From NCBI RefSeq assembly GCF_905147365.1, contig NC_056408.1, positions 5,146,001 to 5,210,000 of the forward strand: a stretch of DNA of 64,000 bases, read 5' to 3'. The notes under the pieces were generated by a model that saw only the letters and a list, made by a program, of their open reading frames with translations, had not been told where the DNA came from and did not search any database. The DNA comes from Aricia agestis (lineage: Eukaryota > Arthropoda > Insecta > Lepidoptera > Lycaenidae). The position numbers and the translations under genes were made by a program. Shown here piece after piece: positions 10,831-22,324 of this stretch. Numbering within the stretch: the stretch's first letter is position 1; every line of letters begins with the position of its first letter.

Positions 10831-11907
10831 TAATTTATAACAGTAAGTTATAATAATAAAGTCAGTAGTATCTAGAACAGCATATTATAAATGTGATATA
10901 AAAATATGAATAAATAAAAATGAGGCAGTTATTAATAATAGGAGAAAAATAGTTTACTACTTTCTTTTTCTAACAATAGGCTTTATTTTACAAAAAATAT
11001 AAAACCAGCTATAACAAATTTGTCTCCGCCATACCCAGTTACTCGATTTACATAATGACACGATTATGTCCAAATATATAACGCATCTGGTCAATACAGT
11101 GCGAAATATATATTACTTTATTAATATGGACTGGTTTTAAAAATTTACATGATAATAGTGAAAACGATACTTTATAACGATAAAGATATAAATGACCCGA
11201 AATTGGAGATAGAGGCAATCAATTTTCGCAAAATATTAGATGGACTCCTATACTTGGCAGGCCACTTTCGCTTGTTCAGGCTAATGTTAATCGTGGATTA
11301 GCTAGCATGATCTTTCTCTTGAAATGAAATTATGTTTATTTGGATAAAATATGCTTATGAATATGGCTTCTTAAGAAGAGAAAGAAGACAAGTCTGAAAG
11401 AAATTCAGAACTTAAATCAGAAAATCCCGCGCCCTTGCACGTCAACTGTATCGAAATCTAGCCAATGGCTATTAAAAGTAAAGTAAAGTATACTTCATTA
11501 GAAAGGTCATGATAGCTTATGGTACACTGTTCTCCAATTTTGAGCTAGATACAACCAAGCGTGTACAAAATCTATTTTTACAGTGTCATCTGATGTTTCG
11601 GTAGCCAATCAAATGTCGCCAAATCGGACTACACAGTGTACTGTTATAATTTCGGAACACTCCCTATACGTAACAAGCGAATCCCATTGATAACATGACA
11701 AGTTTGATACCAATTTAGCATACAAGTAGCTGATCCTGTTCCCATAAATATCCATTCACATAGCTCAGGGTTCAGAGACATCATACATCTTGCAAACCTG
11801 GTATTACCTCGTTTCTGGTTTAACTAGGACGATTTTTATTACACGTCTATTTTCTTTATCACAGTCTGCAATATCTTAAGGCTGATGGTATTCTTGAAGT
11901 GAAAACG
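10831..11907. other. No feature recognised
   Basis: AT-rich DNA. The words tacactgttctcc (about 11522) and acagtgta (about 11632) hint at an inverted pair, but the interior does not confirm an element. Confidence 0.35.
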
Positions 11908-12120
11908 TTTAAGCGGCGCTGCGCTAAAGTTCGTTAATCACGTCGAACCGTACATTTTTCGCGGATAAAAAGTATCCTATGTCCTTTCCTGGGACTCAAA
12001 GTATCTCTACACTAAATTTCAGATAAATCGGTCACGTCTAAACAGTCAGCCGTTTACCGCCGTAACTGACAGACAGTCAAACAGACAGATACACTTTCGA
12101 ATTTAAAATATTAGCATAGA
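11908..12120 (-). mobile_element. Short Helitron-like element (family 2), divergent
   Basis: On the minus strand it starts TCtatgctaatattttaaa at 12120, preceded by A, and runs through the family blocks (ccgatttatctgaaattt, gtagagatactttgagtccc, aggataggat-type) to a decayed GC-rich 3' end near 11908. The CTAG end is not preserved. Confidence 0.6.
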
Positions 12121-13138
12121 TTGGTAGATAGTAGATATCAATCTATAAAGTGGGACAATCTAGGTTTTGATATCTATAAAGTAAATATCAAAAGCTTAAA
12201 TATTTTTTAACCGACTGCCAAAAAGGAGGAGGTGATAATATGTTCGTCTGTTTATTATCAACCGAATTCAGCTTCACAAACGCTGATGATGATAACAATA
12301 CCGATACAAACGATGCGATCTTATACGGCATTTATACGGACATTAACGTCAGCATGTACTATGTAGCAATATATTCTCCTACGCGTCTCGGTAATCGCAC
12401 CATCCGCGAAAGGACTACTATAAAGTGAAGCACACATCGTTGAAGACTTATGGACGTTACCGTTAAACTGTCTGACAAGAGGCTTTTCTAACGTATCAGA
12501 CATTGACAAAACGTAGTAAAACCATAACTCTGTAACAATAAGTCTGGTATTCATAATGTGGAACTTTTTTTTTATTTATTTTTTTTGGGATGTTTAAGCA
12601 TCTCTTTAATTTTTACCGAACTTTGAGGCACCATATATCCCATGACTGCAACTCCTGTAATTCATTGTAAACCCACGGACTCTTTGTACTTAGTACTACA
12701 ATTTGGTAGTATTTCAAAGAGTCCGAAGGACAATTAATCAAATCTCGGGACTAGAAACGAAATTAATCAGAAATGTGAGTAGGAAGTGTTCTGATTTACG
12801 CCCCTAATCGAAGCTTTATTCTATAACTCTACAAATAAAAAAACAAATATTAGTTTTTTACGAGATATGTTTACGAGTATTTTGACATTTCTCGACCTAC
12901 GACCGCATCCTTATCCTATTACAAAATGTCAGATTCTGTTATTTTTTCGTCAATTTTATCTATATATTTTATCATAGATAAAATGAATGTATAAAACAAG
13001 TACTCAATTCATGACTTACCGTTTCTCAAATTAAATATTTTAATTCAAGCAAAATCATTAGAGAGACTATATTAAAACTCGGAAGTGAGGTAATATTTCA
13101 GGGGTAAGTATCTCTCTGGTAATGCAACCTTTATAATA
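12121..13138. other. Mixed AT-rich stretch with minor repeats
   Basis: Holds a fragment at about 12207-12255 (taaccgactgccaaaaagga) that resembles a widespread lepidopteran repeat. There is also a hairpin with 11-bp arms cggactctttg / caaagagtccg at 12676-12725. Frames at 12240..12428 and 12321..12554 overlap on opposite strands and carry no recognised domain. Confidence 0.4.
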
Positions 13139-13303
13139 ATACGTCCCGTGGTTTAAAAATCACAAGACATTTATCCTCATTTAACTAAAGTGTCTTAGCG
13201 TTACGTTACGTTAAATGTCGCGTGGATCATCCTGTGGACATATTTTATAACCCTCTATTTTATAACATAATAAACCTTGTGATTTTTCAAACCAAGGGAC
13301 ATG
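13139..13303. mobile_element. MITE with ACGTCCCGTGG-type termini
   Basis: Left tacgtcccgtggtttaaaaa and right ttttcaaaccaagggacatg form imperfect inverted termini about 28 bp long (including atcacaag / cttgtgat). A run of ttacgttacgtta lies in the middle. Confidence 0.55.
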
Positions 13304-13346
13304 TTAAGATTAACATTGCTCTCCTTACAAGTTGCCTGTGTAATAA

Positions 13347-13613
13347 AACAGCGCTTGCGCTGTGTTTCGCCGAGTGAGTGAGTTTACCGGAGGCCCAATC
13401 TCCTACCCTATTCCCTTCCCTACCCTCCCCTATTCCCTTCCTTTCCCTTCCCATCCCTACCCTCCGCTATTACCCTATTCCCTCTTAAAAAGCCGGCAAC
13501 GCACCTGCAGCTCTTCTGATGCTGCGAGTGTCCATGGGCGACGGAAGTTGCTTTCCATCAGGTGACCCGTTTGCTCGTTTGCCCCCGTATTACATAAAAA
13601 AAAGAAAAAAAAG
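13347..13613 (+). mobile_element. Retroposon (copy C), GGGAAGG-tract family, 5'-truncated
   Basis: Plus orientation. It starts inside the family at cagcgcttgcgctgtgtttc, continues through the ccctaccc/ttcccttcc tract and aagccggcaacgcacctgca, and ends with an A-rich tail. The first about 70 bp seen in copy A are missing, as expected from incomplete reverse transcription. The open frames at 13362..13565 and 13519..13800 are repeat sequence. Confidence 0.75.
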
Positions 13614-13964
13614 AGAGCAGGGTTTAATACATAGTGTATATTATAAACCCTTACTACTCTTTACATGCGGAAACGCGGTGACACTAGACTGTACAGTGTA
13701 CAGTAAAGAAATGAATTTTTATCACCTGTTTGTGCACAATTATACTTTCTACGGCGTATTCGATGGTAATTCTGTATGTTCGCCGCACTTTACACCTTAA
13801 AGTAAATCGCGAATTTATTAGTCTAGTATCTTGTAAACCGTTTCTTGTGGCGTTCTTTTATGGCAACGTTTATAGTGGTTAAAGTAAAGCAATTTAGTTT
13901 ACGAGTGACTGGAATAATGTGCGTTCGCTTCGGGGTTTACACGTAAACGGGTAAACGACAATTT

Positions 13965-14110
13965 GCTAAAGTTTTGTTCGAAAGTATGTCTGTTTGTCTG
14001 TTACCTGTTCACGCTTAAACCTCTGAACTTATTTGCATGAAATTCGCTACGCTATGTAGAATGTAGATACTTTTTGGACTGGGAAAGGATATAGGATTAA
14101 AAAAATGTAA
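13965..14110 (+). mobile_element. Helitron-like fragment (family 2), plus
   Basis: Contains tgtctgtttgtctgttacct, gttcacgcttaaacctctga and agatactttttgga in family order, but lacks both ends. It meets the minus-oriented copy at 14128..14317 nearly tail to tail. Confidence 0.5.
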
Positions 14111-14127
14111 TAGTGACTCTTTGCGTA

Positions 14128-14317
14128 TCGCAATGACGCCCGCAACTCTGTTGCGCCAAAATTCGTTAATCGAACGAGAACCGTAAATATGAAAAGTATC
14201 CTATGTCCTTTCCCGGGACTCAAAGTATCTCCAATTTCAGCAAAATCGGTTCAGCGGTTTGGGCGTCAAGACTCAAGACAGACAGACACACTTTCGCATT
14301 TATAATATTAGTAAAGA
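14128..14317 (-). mobile_element. Short Helitron-like element (family 2), nearly complete
   Basis: On the minus strand the 5' end TCtttactaatattataa is preceded by A. The body matches 39808..39996, and the terminal hairpin cgcaa-cagag-ttgcg is present, followed by ggcgtcat. The final CTAG is replaced by other sequence, so the extreme 3' end is mutated. Confidence 0.65.
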
Positions 14318-14682
14318 TGGTCTAGTAAACCGAAGAAGTAATAACAGATTATATTTATAAAACAAACGCATTTCTACGGATGTTAATTTCTTATTGCGCT
14401 GTGGTCACCTAGTTGAATATACATGGACATATTACTGTACTGGTTAATGACTGGTTAGTGGTTACGCAACAGCTACCACATAGTGACAAACAAGTTAAAT
14501 CACTGACAAATGGTTCATCAGTTATCCGCTCAGCGGGGTAATTATGGACTTATGCAGGTACGGTCGGAATATGTCGCAGGTTTGAAGCTGGTAAGATACT
14601 GGGGATATAGTTTGATATATGATGTAAGTAAAAAGGCGAAACCGCACTTATAGCGTGTCAACACTACAACGGAACAACGTTA
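14318..14682. other. No feature recognised
   Basis: Contains several tggtta words around 14440-14465. No open frame or boundary is visible. Confidence 0.3.
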
Positions 14683-14840
14683 GGGTCAATTCAGACCGCA
14701 ACGTGACGAGGCGAGGCGAGGCGCGGCGTGGCATAAATTTGTATGGATTTGACAGATTTCAATTGCGTGAGACGTCTTGCAAGTCTGTCAAATCCATATA
14801 GAAATGTATCTACGCGTCGCGTTGCGGTCTGAATCAACCC
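14683..14840. mobile_element. MITE, PIF/Harbinger-like (copy 2) with TTA TSD
   Basis: Termini gggtcaattcagaccgcaac and gttgcggtctgaatcaaccc are inverted, and TTA flanks both ends (14680-14682 and 14841-14843). A trinucleotide TTA/TWA target is the Harbinger signature. A gaggcgaggcgag run lies just inside the left terminus. The related copy is at 57..204. Confidence 0.75.
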
Positions 14841-14910
14841 TTACACGATATGCAGTCAAATATTGTTTGTATGAAATTGTATAAGCCATAAGGCATAGGT
14901 TTCATGGCAG

Positions 14911-15389
14911 GACACATTCATCAAATAACGGTTTCAGTAACTGTATCCGGTTCCAAAGAAGTCAGTTGCGCAGAAGTAATTTTATAGAGCCAAAATGTAG
15001 CAACGTTACACGTTACAGCCAAACATATGAAATTGTATGAGACAGGTTCATCCTACAACGGTTTCGGTGACTGTAGCCAGTTTCATAGAAATCAGTTGCG
15101 CAGAAGTGATTTTATAGAGCCAAAGTGTGCGCAGTACACAAGAGCGTACTTTCTTCCTCTACTCTCATAATATTAATCTAGTAGGACGGATGGCACATGA
15201 TCAGGCGCAGAACCGACTTTTTACATGCCCATCCGAAGCATAGATCATCTTTCTTGACAGAAAAACAGCTGTTCACCCTGCATTGTCCTAGTCAAAATTG
15301 AAAATTGTAAACCACATTTTTCCAACGCGGGAATCGAAGCCACGAGCTCCGAGTCAAGAGCCACACTCTATACCACAAGGCCACGGATA
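14911..15389 (-). mobile_element. Old SINE with duplicated 3' segment
   Basis: 15055..15389 is a degenerate minus-strand SINE: 3' end acggtttcggtgactgta, body blocks gtgcgcagtacacaagagcg and accgactttttacatgccca, and a decayed tRNA-like head ending at 15389. The 3' segment recurs upstream at 14911..14997 (acggtttcagtaactgta, gcgcagaagtaattttatag), so about 85 bp is present twice in the same direction. Confidence 0.6.
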
Positions 15390-17646
15390 CAGACCGACAA
15401 GGTTTTAAATGAACGTAGGCGGGGGCACTGCCGGTAAAGGAGAACTGTCAAAAACATGTTAAAAATGGGGTTTTTGTATGATGGCGAGTGGCGACTTTAG
15501 TTCCTTTTTTCGCCACGTTTATTTAAACCTTATATGTCTATATTATGTTCATGCTGACTGTACTAACACCATAAACAAAAAGCATCTAGCTATTTGCACT
15601 AATTCGTTTAATGTTTCATAATAAAACAGTTTCTTGCTGCGTATGTGATTACTCATGATTTCCGTATTGAAAGCTCAGCAGGGTCTAGTTGTAATGAATA
15701 TTAAATAAAAGCAGGAAAAGGCTTTAACATTAAAATGTCGATTTAAAAAGTCAGATCATACGCAATGAAAGTCACACTAGGTTTTTAAAGATCAGCCCAA
15801 GAAGTTTATTTTTTTTTTATAAATCTGAAATTACTGATGTCCGAGTCTATAATATTTATTTATCGAAAAACGATAATTACTTTTAATCAGTAATGCAATA
15901 AATGATTTGTTTTTTTTTTACAATCGTCTCCTTTATCGAGTTAAACAACAGTTTAAGTTAATAAACATGAATACAATTTATGGTATAATACCATACCATC
16001 TCCATCGCCATTGATCTATAAAACATAACAGTTGAATAAAATTAAACCACGACAAGCAATAAACTAATAGTGCCATCGACATCGAAACATTTTTATGTGA
16101 AAGTAAATTATATCATACGTTTACGATGCGTGGTTTATTCCATTACTTTAATGCATTCGAATGTTTATTTTATCTCGCGGATGTAACCTAATTGTCATTA
16201 AAATGGCATTAAATTTTCTATAGCTAATGGCACCGTTAATGACAAAAGAAATAAAGGTAGATTTATCGCGATATATACTCCGATTGGCGATCACTGAGAT
16301 TGAATAGTATCGAAGAAAATGAATTGTACCTACTGCAAATTCATTCTTCAGTATAAGTAAATTCAGTCTTCAGTAAGTGTAGTATAATATATATTAAAGA
16401 TAATATGATAAAAAAAGACATTCAAAAAGCCTAGACATAGGCAAATATAATATGTATTATCAAATTGTAATTTTAATATTTATGAGTTTTTAGATACAGC
16501 CTTTCTACTATGGTAGATATAATTACTTAACTAATTCCCAAATCAAAGACAACGCTATAATATTGAATTAGACTTGAAATTTTAACGTTCTCTAACTGGT
16601 GCCCTGACTGTCGCCTCGGGGCACAAACTAATGAGTTTGTCGCCCACAAACGGACCCAAATACAAGTGAAAACTATCAATTATAGCGTTACATCACTAAC
16701 AGATTTATCGATACATCTGAGATCGCATTGTAACAACACTATTAGGATATGAACGTATATTAATAGTGTCATTAAAAAGAACGAGACCTACACGATTGCG
16801 CAACTTACACATTATGCTGGGATAATTAAAGATGAGGCTATATTTTATTTGTATTCTAATTGTAAATAATGGTATGTGGGATAATAACTTAAATTAATAT
16901 TAATTAATACGGAAGGTAAGAATATAATACACCACTTGGGTTATAAGAGCCAAAAGCAAAGATAACGTAAGGTAACATGATGCCTGGATAGGCTACAAAC
17001 TTTCTTTAAAGCTGGTACTGTTAAATAAAATCAGATATAGTAGCTACTCTCACGGATATCAAATTTTTACATTAACCTTTAAGTGATATATAAAAATATT
17101 ATAGACGTAACGAACAATAATACAAAATTGGGACCAAATCCATAATACTAAATCACCGAGAGCTAAAACAGTAACCGATACTACAGTTAGATTTAATAGG
17201 TAGTAAAACAAAAGATGAGCTAGCTACATTTCCAAGTGAAAGGCATTTGATTTATATGTTAAAAGGTATTTATTTATGTAATACGAGACATTTGTATGGA
17301 GTTATAAAGGAAAATATTACAACATACTGCCGGTTCAGATTTATTGTGAACATATAAAGTAATGATGTGGCTTCCTATAAACAGTCTTACATAATGATTT
17401 GTATTGTTGATGAGATATGGCATAGAAGCATACTCAAATTTAGGGATTCTTATGTCACTGTTTCTTTTCTCATGATTCTGTAAAGGCTTCATACGCAGAC
17501 AGGCCAACCTGGCCGGAATTGTACGTTATATGTGCCGTGCACAAAACAAGCCGCGAGCAGTCCGACTTGCACGATCGGCCTTTCCGTATCAGCCTGTATA
17601 GTTGTATACTCTATCTATAGTCTATATTATAATTAAAGCTATATAC
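15390..17646. other. Long AT-rich stretch, nothing assigned
   Basis: More than 2.2 kb with A/T homopolymers and no open frame above the chance level. The minus-strand frame at 17274..17507 (77 codons) shows no recognised motif. Confidence 0.4.
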
Positions 17647-17959
17647 CAGGGATTCCCAATCTTTTTCAGCCGGCGGCGCAGTTACACGTCTCAATATTTT
17701 GTTACGGCGCCCTACTAGCTAGGTATCTATTAGAAAAAGATACATAAATAAACACATTTAATGATTGTAGTAATTAGTAAGGTAAAGCAGGTAAATAATA
17801 ATAAACAAATATTTAATCATCTGCCTGCTTTGTCTAATTCATTTTATAATTTTATTTTATAATATTTGTGGTTTCGGATAATGATGGAGGATCGACTCAC
17901 GGCCTTTTGCCTTTCCACGGCGCACCAGGGCGCCGCGGCGCACAGTTTGGAAGCCCCTG
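17647..17959. mobile_element. hAT-like MITE with perfect 8-bp TSD
   Basis: Exact 8-bp direct repeats CTATATAC at 17639-17646 and 17960-17967. Ends CAGGGattcccaatct and, inverted, CAGGGgcttccaaact. Subterminal GC-rich blocks (cggcggcgcagtt, gcgccgcggcgc) contrast with an AT-rich centre. The minus-strand part of 25060..25147 matches its left end. Confidence 0.85.
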
Positions 17960-18448
17960 CTATATACAGATGGATATAACGCTACCGATGTAATTACCAC
18001 GATATAAAAGAAATACAATGTTGCCCTTATTTAGTGAAGTTAAAAATTTTAACTGCTGTAAATAATTGGAAGGCTCTTTTTTTTTCAATGAATATAATTT
18101 CAGTCTGAAACTACTTTCAATATGAGATCTAAAGCAAGGTTTATCCAATAAATAACTTTATGACACATACCTTATGACTAGCCACTAGGAGTCTACTGTC
18201 TAGTAACAATTGAAACAGCAAACAAAACACGCGGATGTTTGAACTTTCTATAGGCGTGGTGATAACCTCGATATACGCGATTCTTCTAGGAAGATTCATC
18301 TCAACCATAAAGTATGCAGATTTGGAGATAAGCCACCCACTAATATTTTAATTACATATCAATATGCAGATTATTAAGAATTATTGCATATTTTGTAGAA
18401 TGAGTTCTACTTTATACTGTTTATAATAAAGTTATATCCAAACTTATA

Positions 18449-18810
18449 ATAATAATAATAATAGCTCCCACACCGGTTTCGGTGACGGTGGCCGGTTTCA
18501 TTGAAACCAGGCCAGCTACGCAGAAGTAATTTTATAGTGCCCAAGTGTGTGTGTATATTCCTCTACTCTCATAACCCAATGGGACGGACGACCGACACGA
18601 CTGGCGAGAGATCAGGCGCAGGACCGACTTTTTACATGCCCATCCGACGCATGGATCATCTTACTTGTCAGACAATCAGGTGATCAGCCTGCATTGTCCT
18701 AACCAAACTTGGAAATAACATGTTTCATGAATGTGAAAATGAATAACATGAATCGAACCCACGACATCCGAGTCAAGAGCCGCGCTCTATACCACTAGAC
18801 CACGGAGGCG
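18449..18810 (-). mobile_element. tRNA-derived SINE (copy 3) with perfect 12-bp TSD
   Basis: Flanked by tccaaacttata at 18437-18448 and 18811-18822, an exact target duplication. It has the same structure as the copies at 265 and 8271. About 20 bp next to the B-box has been replaced by a gaatgtgaaaatgaataac-like sequence, which removes part of the tRNA-like head. The frame at 18501..18683 is SINE body. Confidence 0.92.
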
Positions 18811-19088
18811 TCCAAACTTATATTAAAAATGCGAAAGTTGCTGGCGCCATCCTTACCTACTATACCTAACGAAGACTATAACTCTCACTGCATAGCATAG
18901 CTTAAATTGTCAGTGACTATAACTATCAGTTGCTTGTAGTATACTTAGAATTTAGGTAGTTTATACGAATTTTGTTTATAGTTTGAGCACTACTTCGCTC
19001 AAAATATTCGCGTAAATCTAAGAAAACATTTTCACCGAACTTAGTTTGATCACAAAATCAACATATCAGTAGTAGAGTAGTAGAAAAG

Positions 19089-19770
19089 TGCAGTTAAACA
19101 TTTCTCAAGTCCCACGTTATGCTACTGGCATATTTTGCTTTTCTCACGGAAGGAGGACTTTTTGTTTAAATTATAAGTTTTTTAGTTTTAATTGACAAGG
19201 CTGTGTAGAGCTTGTCCAGATTAAAATAAAGCGCCCCTCTCTTGTATTTATATTATAAAAATATCCAAAGATGAACTCTTTTTTTAAAAAATTACATTTA
19301 TGCCAGCTATTCAAGTAATGGCTGCCATCCACGCTACGGTCTACCGGAGAGGTCCACCTGTGCAGGTGCCTGAGCAAGAGTCACTCGAAAGAATTGATTT
19401 TCGATTTTGCGCCGGTCGACTGCGCAGGCCTAAAAACTGCACTGTAGGTCTATTCCCACACAAAATCCGGTCTGCCTGCGCAGGCATACCTGCACAGGTG
19501 GACCTCTCCGGTAAACCGTAGCGTGTATGGCAGCCATTAGGTACTTGAATAGCTGGCATGAATGTAATTTTTTAAAAGGAGAGTTCGTCTTTGGATATTT
19601 TTATAATATAAATACAAAAGAGGGGCGCTTTATTTTAATCCGGACAAGCTCTACACAGCCTTGTCAATTTAAACTAAAAAACTTATAATTTAAACAAAAA
19701 GTCCTCCTTCCGTGAGAAAAGCAAAATATGCCAGTAGCATAACGTGGGACTTGAGAAATGTTTAACTGCA
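19089..19770. mobile_element. Foldback element with arms of about 280 bp
   Basis: The sequence from tgcagttaaacatttctcaa at 19089 to about 19370 is repeated as the reverse complement from about 19488 to 19770 with only scattered mismatches and small indels. Near the centre the word tgcaggt and its complement recur (caggtggacctctcc etc.), so the stem continues close to the middle. Frames at 19300..19521 and 19341..19559 are mirror images produced by the palindrome. No target duplication could be fixed and no transposase is present. Confidence 0.8.
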
Positions 19771-19963
19771 CCGTTTAAAATAATTAACTGATGCGTGATA
19801 GCAGTTGCCACAATACAAATAAATATAGTAGCGTAACAATTTTAATTGCAACTCAAAGAGGTTTGCGCGACACAAGTTTTAAAAGCGTTAAACTGCGTTG
19901 TTCTGCTTTCTTAAGTTTTCTCAAATCACGCTGATGCGTGCGCCCAATTCCTGTAAAATTTTA

Positions 19964-20013
19964 GTTTTTCTTTCAGTAATAGTTCTTTCAGTAACTATTA
20001 CTGAAAGAAAAAC
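19964..20013. repeat. Perfect 21-bp-arm hairpin
   Basis: Arms gtttttctttcagtaatag.. (19964-19984) and its exact complement (19993-20013) around ctttcagt. It lies beyond the foldback element; origin unknown. Confidence 0.7.
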
Positions 20014-20131
20014 AAGCGAACAGCTTAATTATTATCATCAACACGGATTATCATAACTAATGTGTGCATTGATTGTTATTTTGACACCTTCTCCAGTCTT
20101 GACTTTCACACTTAACAGTAAAATAATATAC

Positions 20132-20259
20132 GGTCTTACCACAAAAGGTGTTTAATCTATTGAACAGTTGTTTGGGACCATTTTGTACTGATTTATTTTG
20201 CACTGATTTTTTTCTAATCAACTGTTCAACAGTTGTTTAAATATTTTGTAGTAAGACCA
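20132..20259. mobile_element. MITE with GGTCTTACYACAAAA termini
   Basis: Left ggtcttaccacaaaa pairs with right ttttgtagtaagacc. Both arms continue with gtttaa and a cgaacagttgttt-like block (tgaacagttgttt / tcaacagttgttt), which appear in the same direction and so mark internal repeats. Confidence 0.6.
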
Positions 20260-20697
20260 TTAGTGTTTAGTTTATAAGATGAAGATATTTATTATGTGCA
20301 AACAATATTTTTTTGTATTAAACAAGAAAATTGATAACTGTAAATGTACGCGTGGCATACGAAATTATTCACTATTCAGTGCTAGTTATTAACCAATCCT
20401 TTTCTCCACATAAATTAAATAATAATTGAAAACTACAGTAAGGGGTTCCTGCTAGAAAATTGTAAATAATTTAAATATAAGTTAAAAGACATAATGAAAA
20501 CGTAAAGGAAACCGAGTGTGTAATTTTATCTGCAGCGATACCCTGCAACTTTGTTCCTATCCCGTTATCTAATCGGGATAAGTATACCCTGCGAGTACCG
20601 TGGGGTTAGAACTCAGAAGATAATTTTAATAAAGTTTATACAGAAACTTATTTGCTATACTATAGAAATGTTATAAATGTGTAGTAACTAGTACGTA

Positions 20698-20942
20698 TAC
20701 AGGTTGTTCGGGTGAACACCGTTATCCTTAAAACCATCAAATGAGCCCGTCAAAATGAACAACTTTTTCTATGACAAATATTCTATGAACAATGCTGGGA
20801 ACTCAAAAAAAATGCCTTCATACCCATACAAATTGCCCGGATCAGCAATTTGTATGGGTTGGTTTCTCATAGAAAAAGTTGTTCATTTTGACGGGCTCAT
20901 TAATGGTTTTAAGGATAACGGTGATCACCCGAACAGCCTGTA
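20698..20942. mobile_element. Palindromic MITE, TACAGG termini
   Basis: Left tacaggttgttcgggtgaac and right gttcgggtgatc-type complement (cccgaacagcctgta). Arms also share accgttatccttaaaacca, gagcccgtcaaaatgaacaa and tttttctatga in inverted order. A small inner palindrome sits at the centre (cccatacaaattgc / gcaatttgtatggg). The frame at 20755..20943 is within it. Confidence 0.75.
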
Positions 20943-21188
20943 ATTTGTATATGTTAACGTCTAGAATCGCTGAAAAGATTGAGAAAGATCTGGATTGAAT
21001 AATGGAAAAAGAACGTTATGAGTGACAGTTTTAATGAAAATTTCGGTATATTCCGCCATAATAATATACTCAAAACACATTATAAAATGAGACAAAAGAC
21101 TTTGTGAAATAAATGAGTAGAGTCTTAGCTAGTCGTGTTAGTTACACGACTAAAAAGACCTAGTATGACGAGTGTCCAGGCGCGAATT
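20943..21188. other. No feature recognised
   Basis: Short AT-rich spacer. The word ttagctagtcgtgttagtta at 21126-21145 is mildly repetitive. Confidence 0.3.
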
Positions 21189-21470
21189 TTATATTTTTTT
21201 AACCGGAAACTTTTCCATTAAAAAAAAAACATTGAAAGGGTGGGTTAGCAAAGAATAGGCCTTATTAATACGAATGTCTTCATATTTTTGTATTAACTTG
21301 ATGAAAGGTTGTAAAGTCTGGTTCGCTATGTCATGAGTCCAATTTGGATAACCAATCAAGATGGTAATAAGGGTTTGATTAAAACCCATCAAGGTCTCGT
21401 CTGGGTCAAACGTGCTACCCGTGCCCGTAATCTGACCAACTAGATCGAGTGGCCCAGATGACTGGGCCAC
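21189..21470 (-). other. Unrecognised 93-codon open frame
   Basis: Starts ATG at 21470 and stops at 21189. The predicted peptide has balanced, protein-like composition in residues 1-75, including a DPDETLMGF segment and an NWTHDIANQT segment, and no low-complexity runs. I know no family for it. It could be an exon, a captured gene fragment or chance. No splice sites or promoter could be assigned. A small palindrome (gtataatgga / tccattatac) lies just upstream at 21474-21495. Confidence 0.15.
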
Positions 21471-21624
21471 TCCGTATAATGGACTCCATTATACTTTTGT
21501 TTTCAGTAATAGTTATTGCAGTCATTATAAATGTGATTTGAATTGCGGAGGCCGTTCGTTACCTATTAGTATTTAATTTACTACTTTAGTAATTGGATAA
21601 AAATACAAATATAAATATTTTTAA

Positions 21625-21831
21625 CTATATAACGACCGCAACTTCGTTGCGCCATTTCGTTTTTCACGCGAAAACCGTAAACTTTTCCGGGATAAAAAGT
21701 ATCCTATGTTCTTTCCCGGGACTCAAAGTATCTCCATACTAAATTTCAGAAAAATCTGTTTAGCGGTTTGGGCGTTAAGAGGAAACAGACAGACAGATAG
21801 ACAGACACACTTTCGCATTTACAATAATGGA
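21625..21831 (-). mobile_element. Short Helitron-like element (family 2), nearly complete
   Basis: On the minus strand it starts TCcattattgtaaatgcg, passes the family blocks (ccgctaaacagatttttc, gagatactttgagtcccg) and reaches the terminal hairpin cgcaa-cgaag-ttgcg, then a degraded CTAG-equivalent at 21625. It lies head to head with the plus fragment that follows. Confidence 0.65.
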
Positions 21832-21849
21832 AGTATGAATTCGAAAAAG

Positions 21850-22010
21850 TATATTTGTTACCTCTTCACGGTTAAGCCGTACGTACAGTCAATTTTGGTG
21901 AAATTTTGATATTAAGATACTTTAAGTCCAGGAAAAGGACACAGGTAAGCTCTTATTCCTGAAAATGTACGGTTCCCGTGCGGATTTCGGCGCAGCGAAT
22001 TTACATGAGC
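21850..22010 (+). mobile_element. Helitron-like fragment (family 2), plus
   Basis: Contains tatttgttacctcttcacgg, taagatactttaagtcca and ggttcccgtgcggatttcgg in family order. Its 3' end is cut at gcagcgaatttacatgagca, immediately before the retroposon at 22011. Confidence 0.55.
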
Positions 22011-22324
22011 AATTTTTTTTTTTATGAAATAAGGGGGCAAACCAGCAAACGGGTCACTTGATGGAAAGCAACTTCCGTCGCCCATGGACACGCGCAGCAT
22101 CAGAAGAGCTGCAGATGCGTTGCCGGCCTTTTAAGAGGGAATAGGGTAATAGGGGAGGGTAAGGAAGGGAAGGGAAGGGAATAGGGTAGGGGATTGGGCC
22201 TCCGGTAAACTCACTCACTCGGCGAAACAGCGCAAGCGCTGTTTCACGCCGGTTTTCTGTGAGAACGTGGTATTTCTCCGGTCGAGCCGGCCCATTCGTG
22301 CCGAAGCATGGCTCTTCCACGTAT
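22011..22324 (-). mobile_element. Retroposon (copy D), GGGAAGG-tract family
   Basis: Near full length. The T-run at 22013-22023 is the poly(A) tail on the minus strand; then gggggcaaaccagcaaacgg, the polypurine tract and the distal end cacgtat. The tract is shorter than in copies E and H. Frames at 21912..22100 and 22054..22353 are repeat sequence. Confidence 0.8.

Noticed and set aside
19300..19559. Two overlapping frames on opposite strands with similar N-termini (MPAIQV)
   Set aside because: They are mirror products of the foldback arms.
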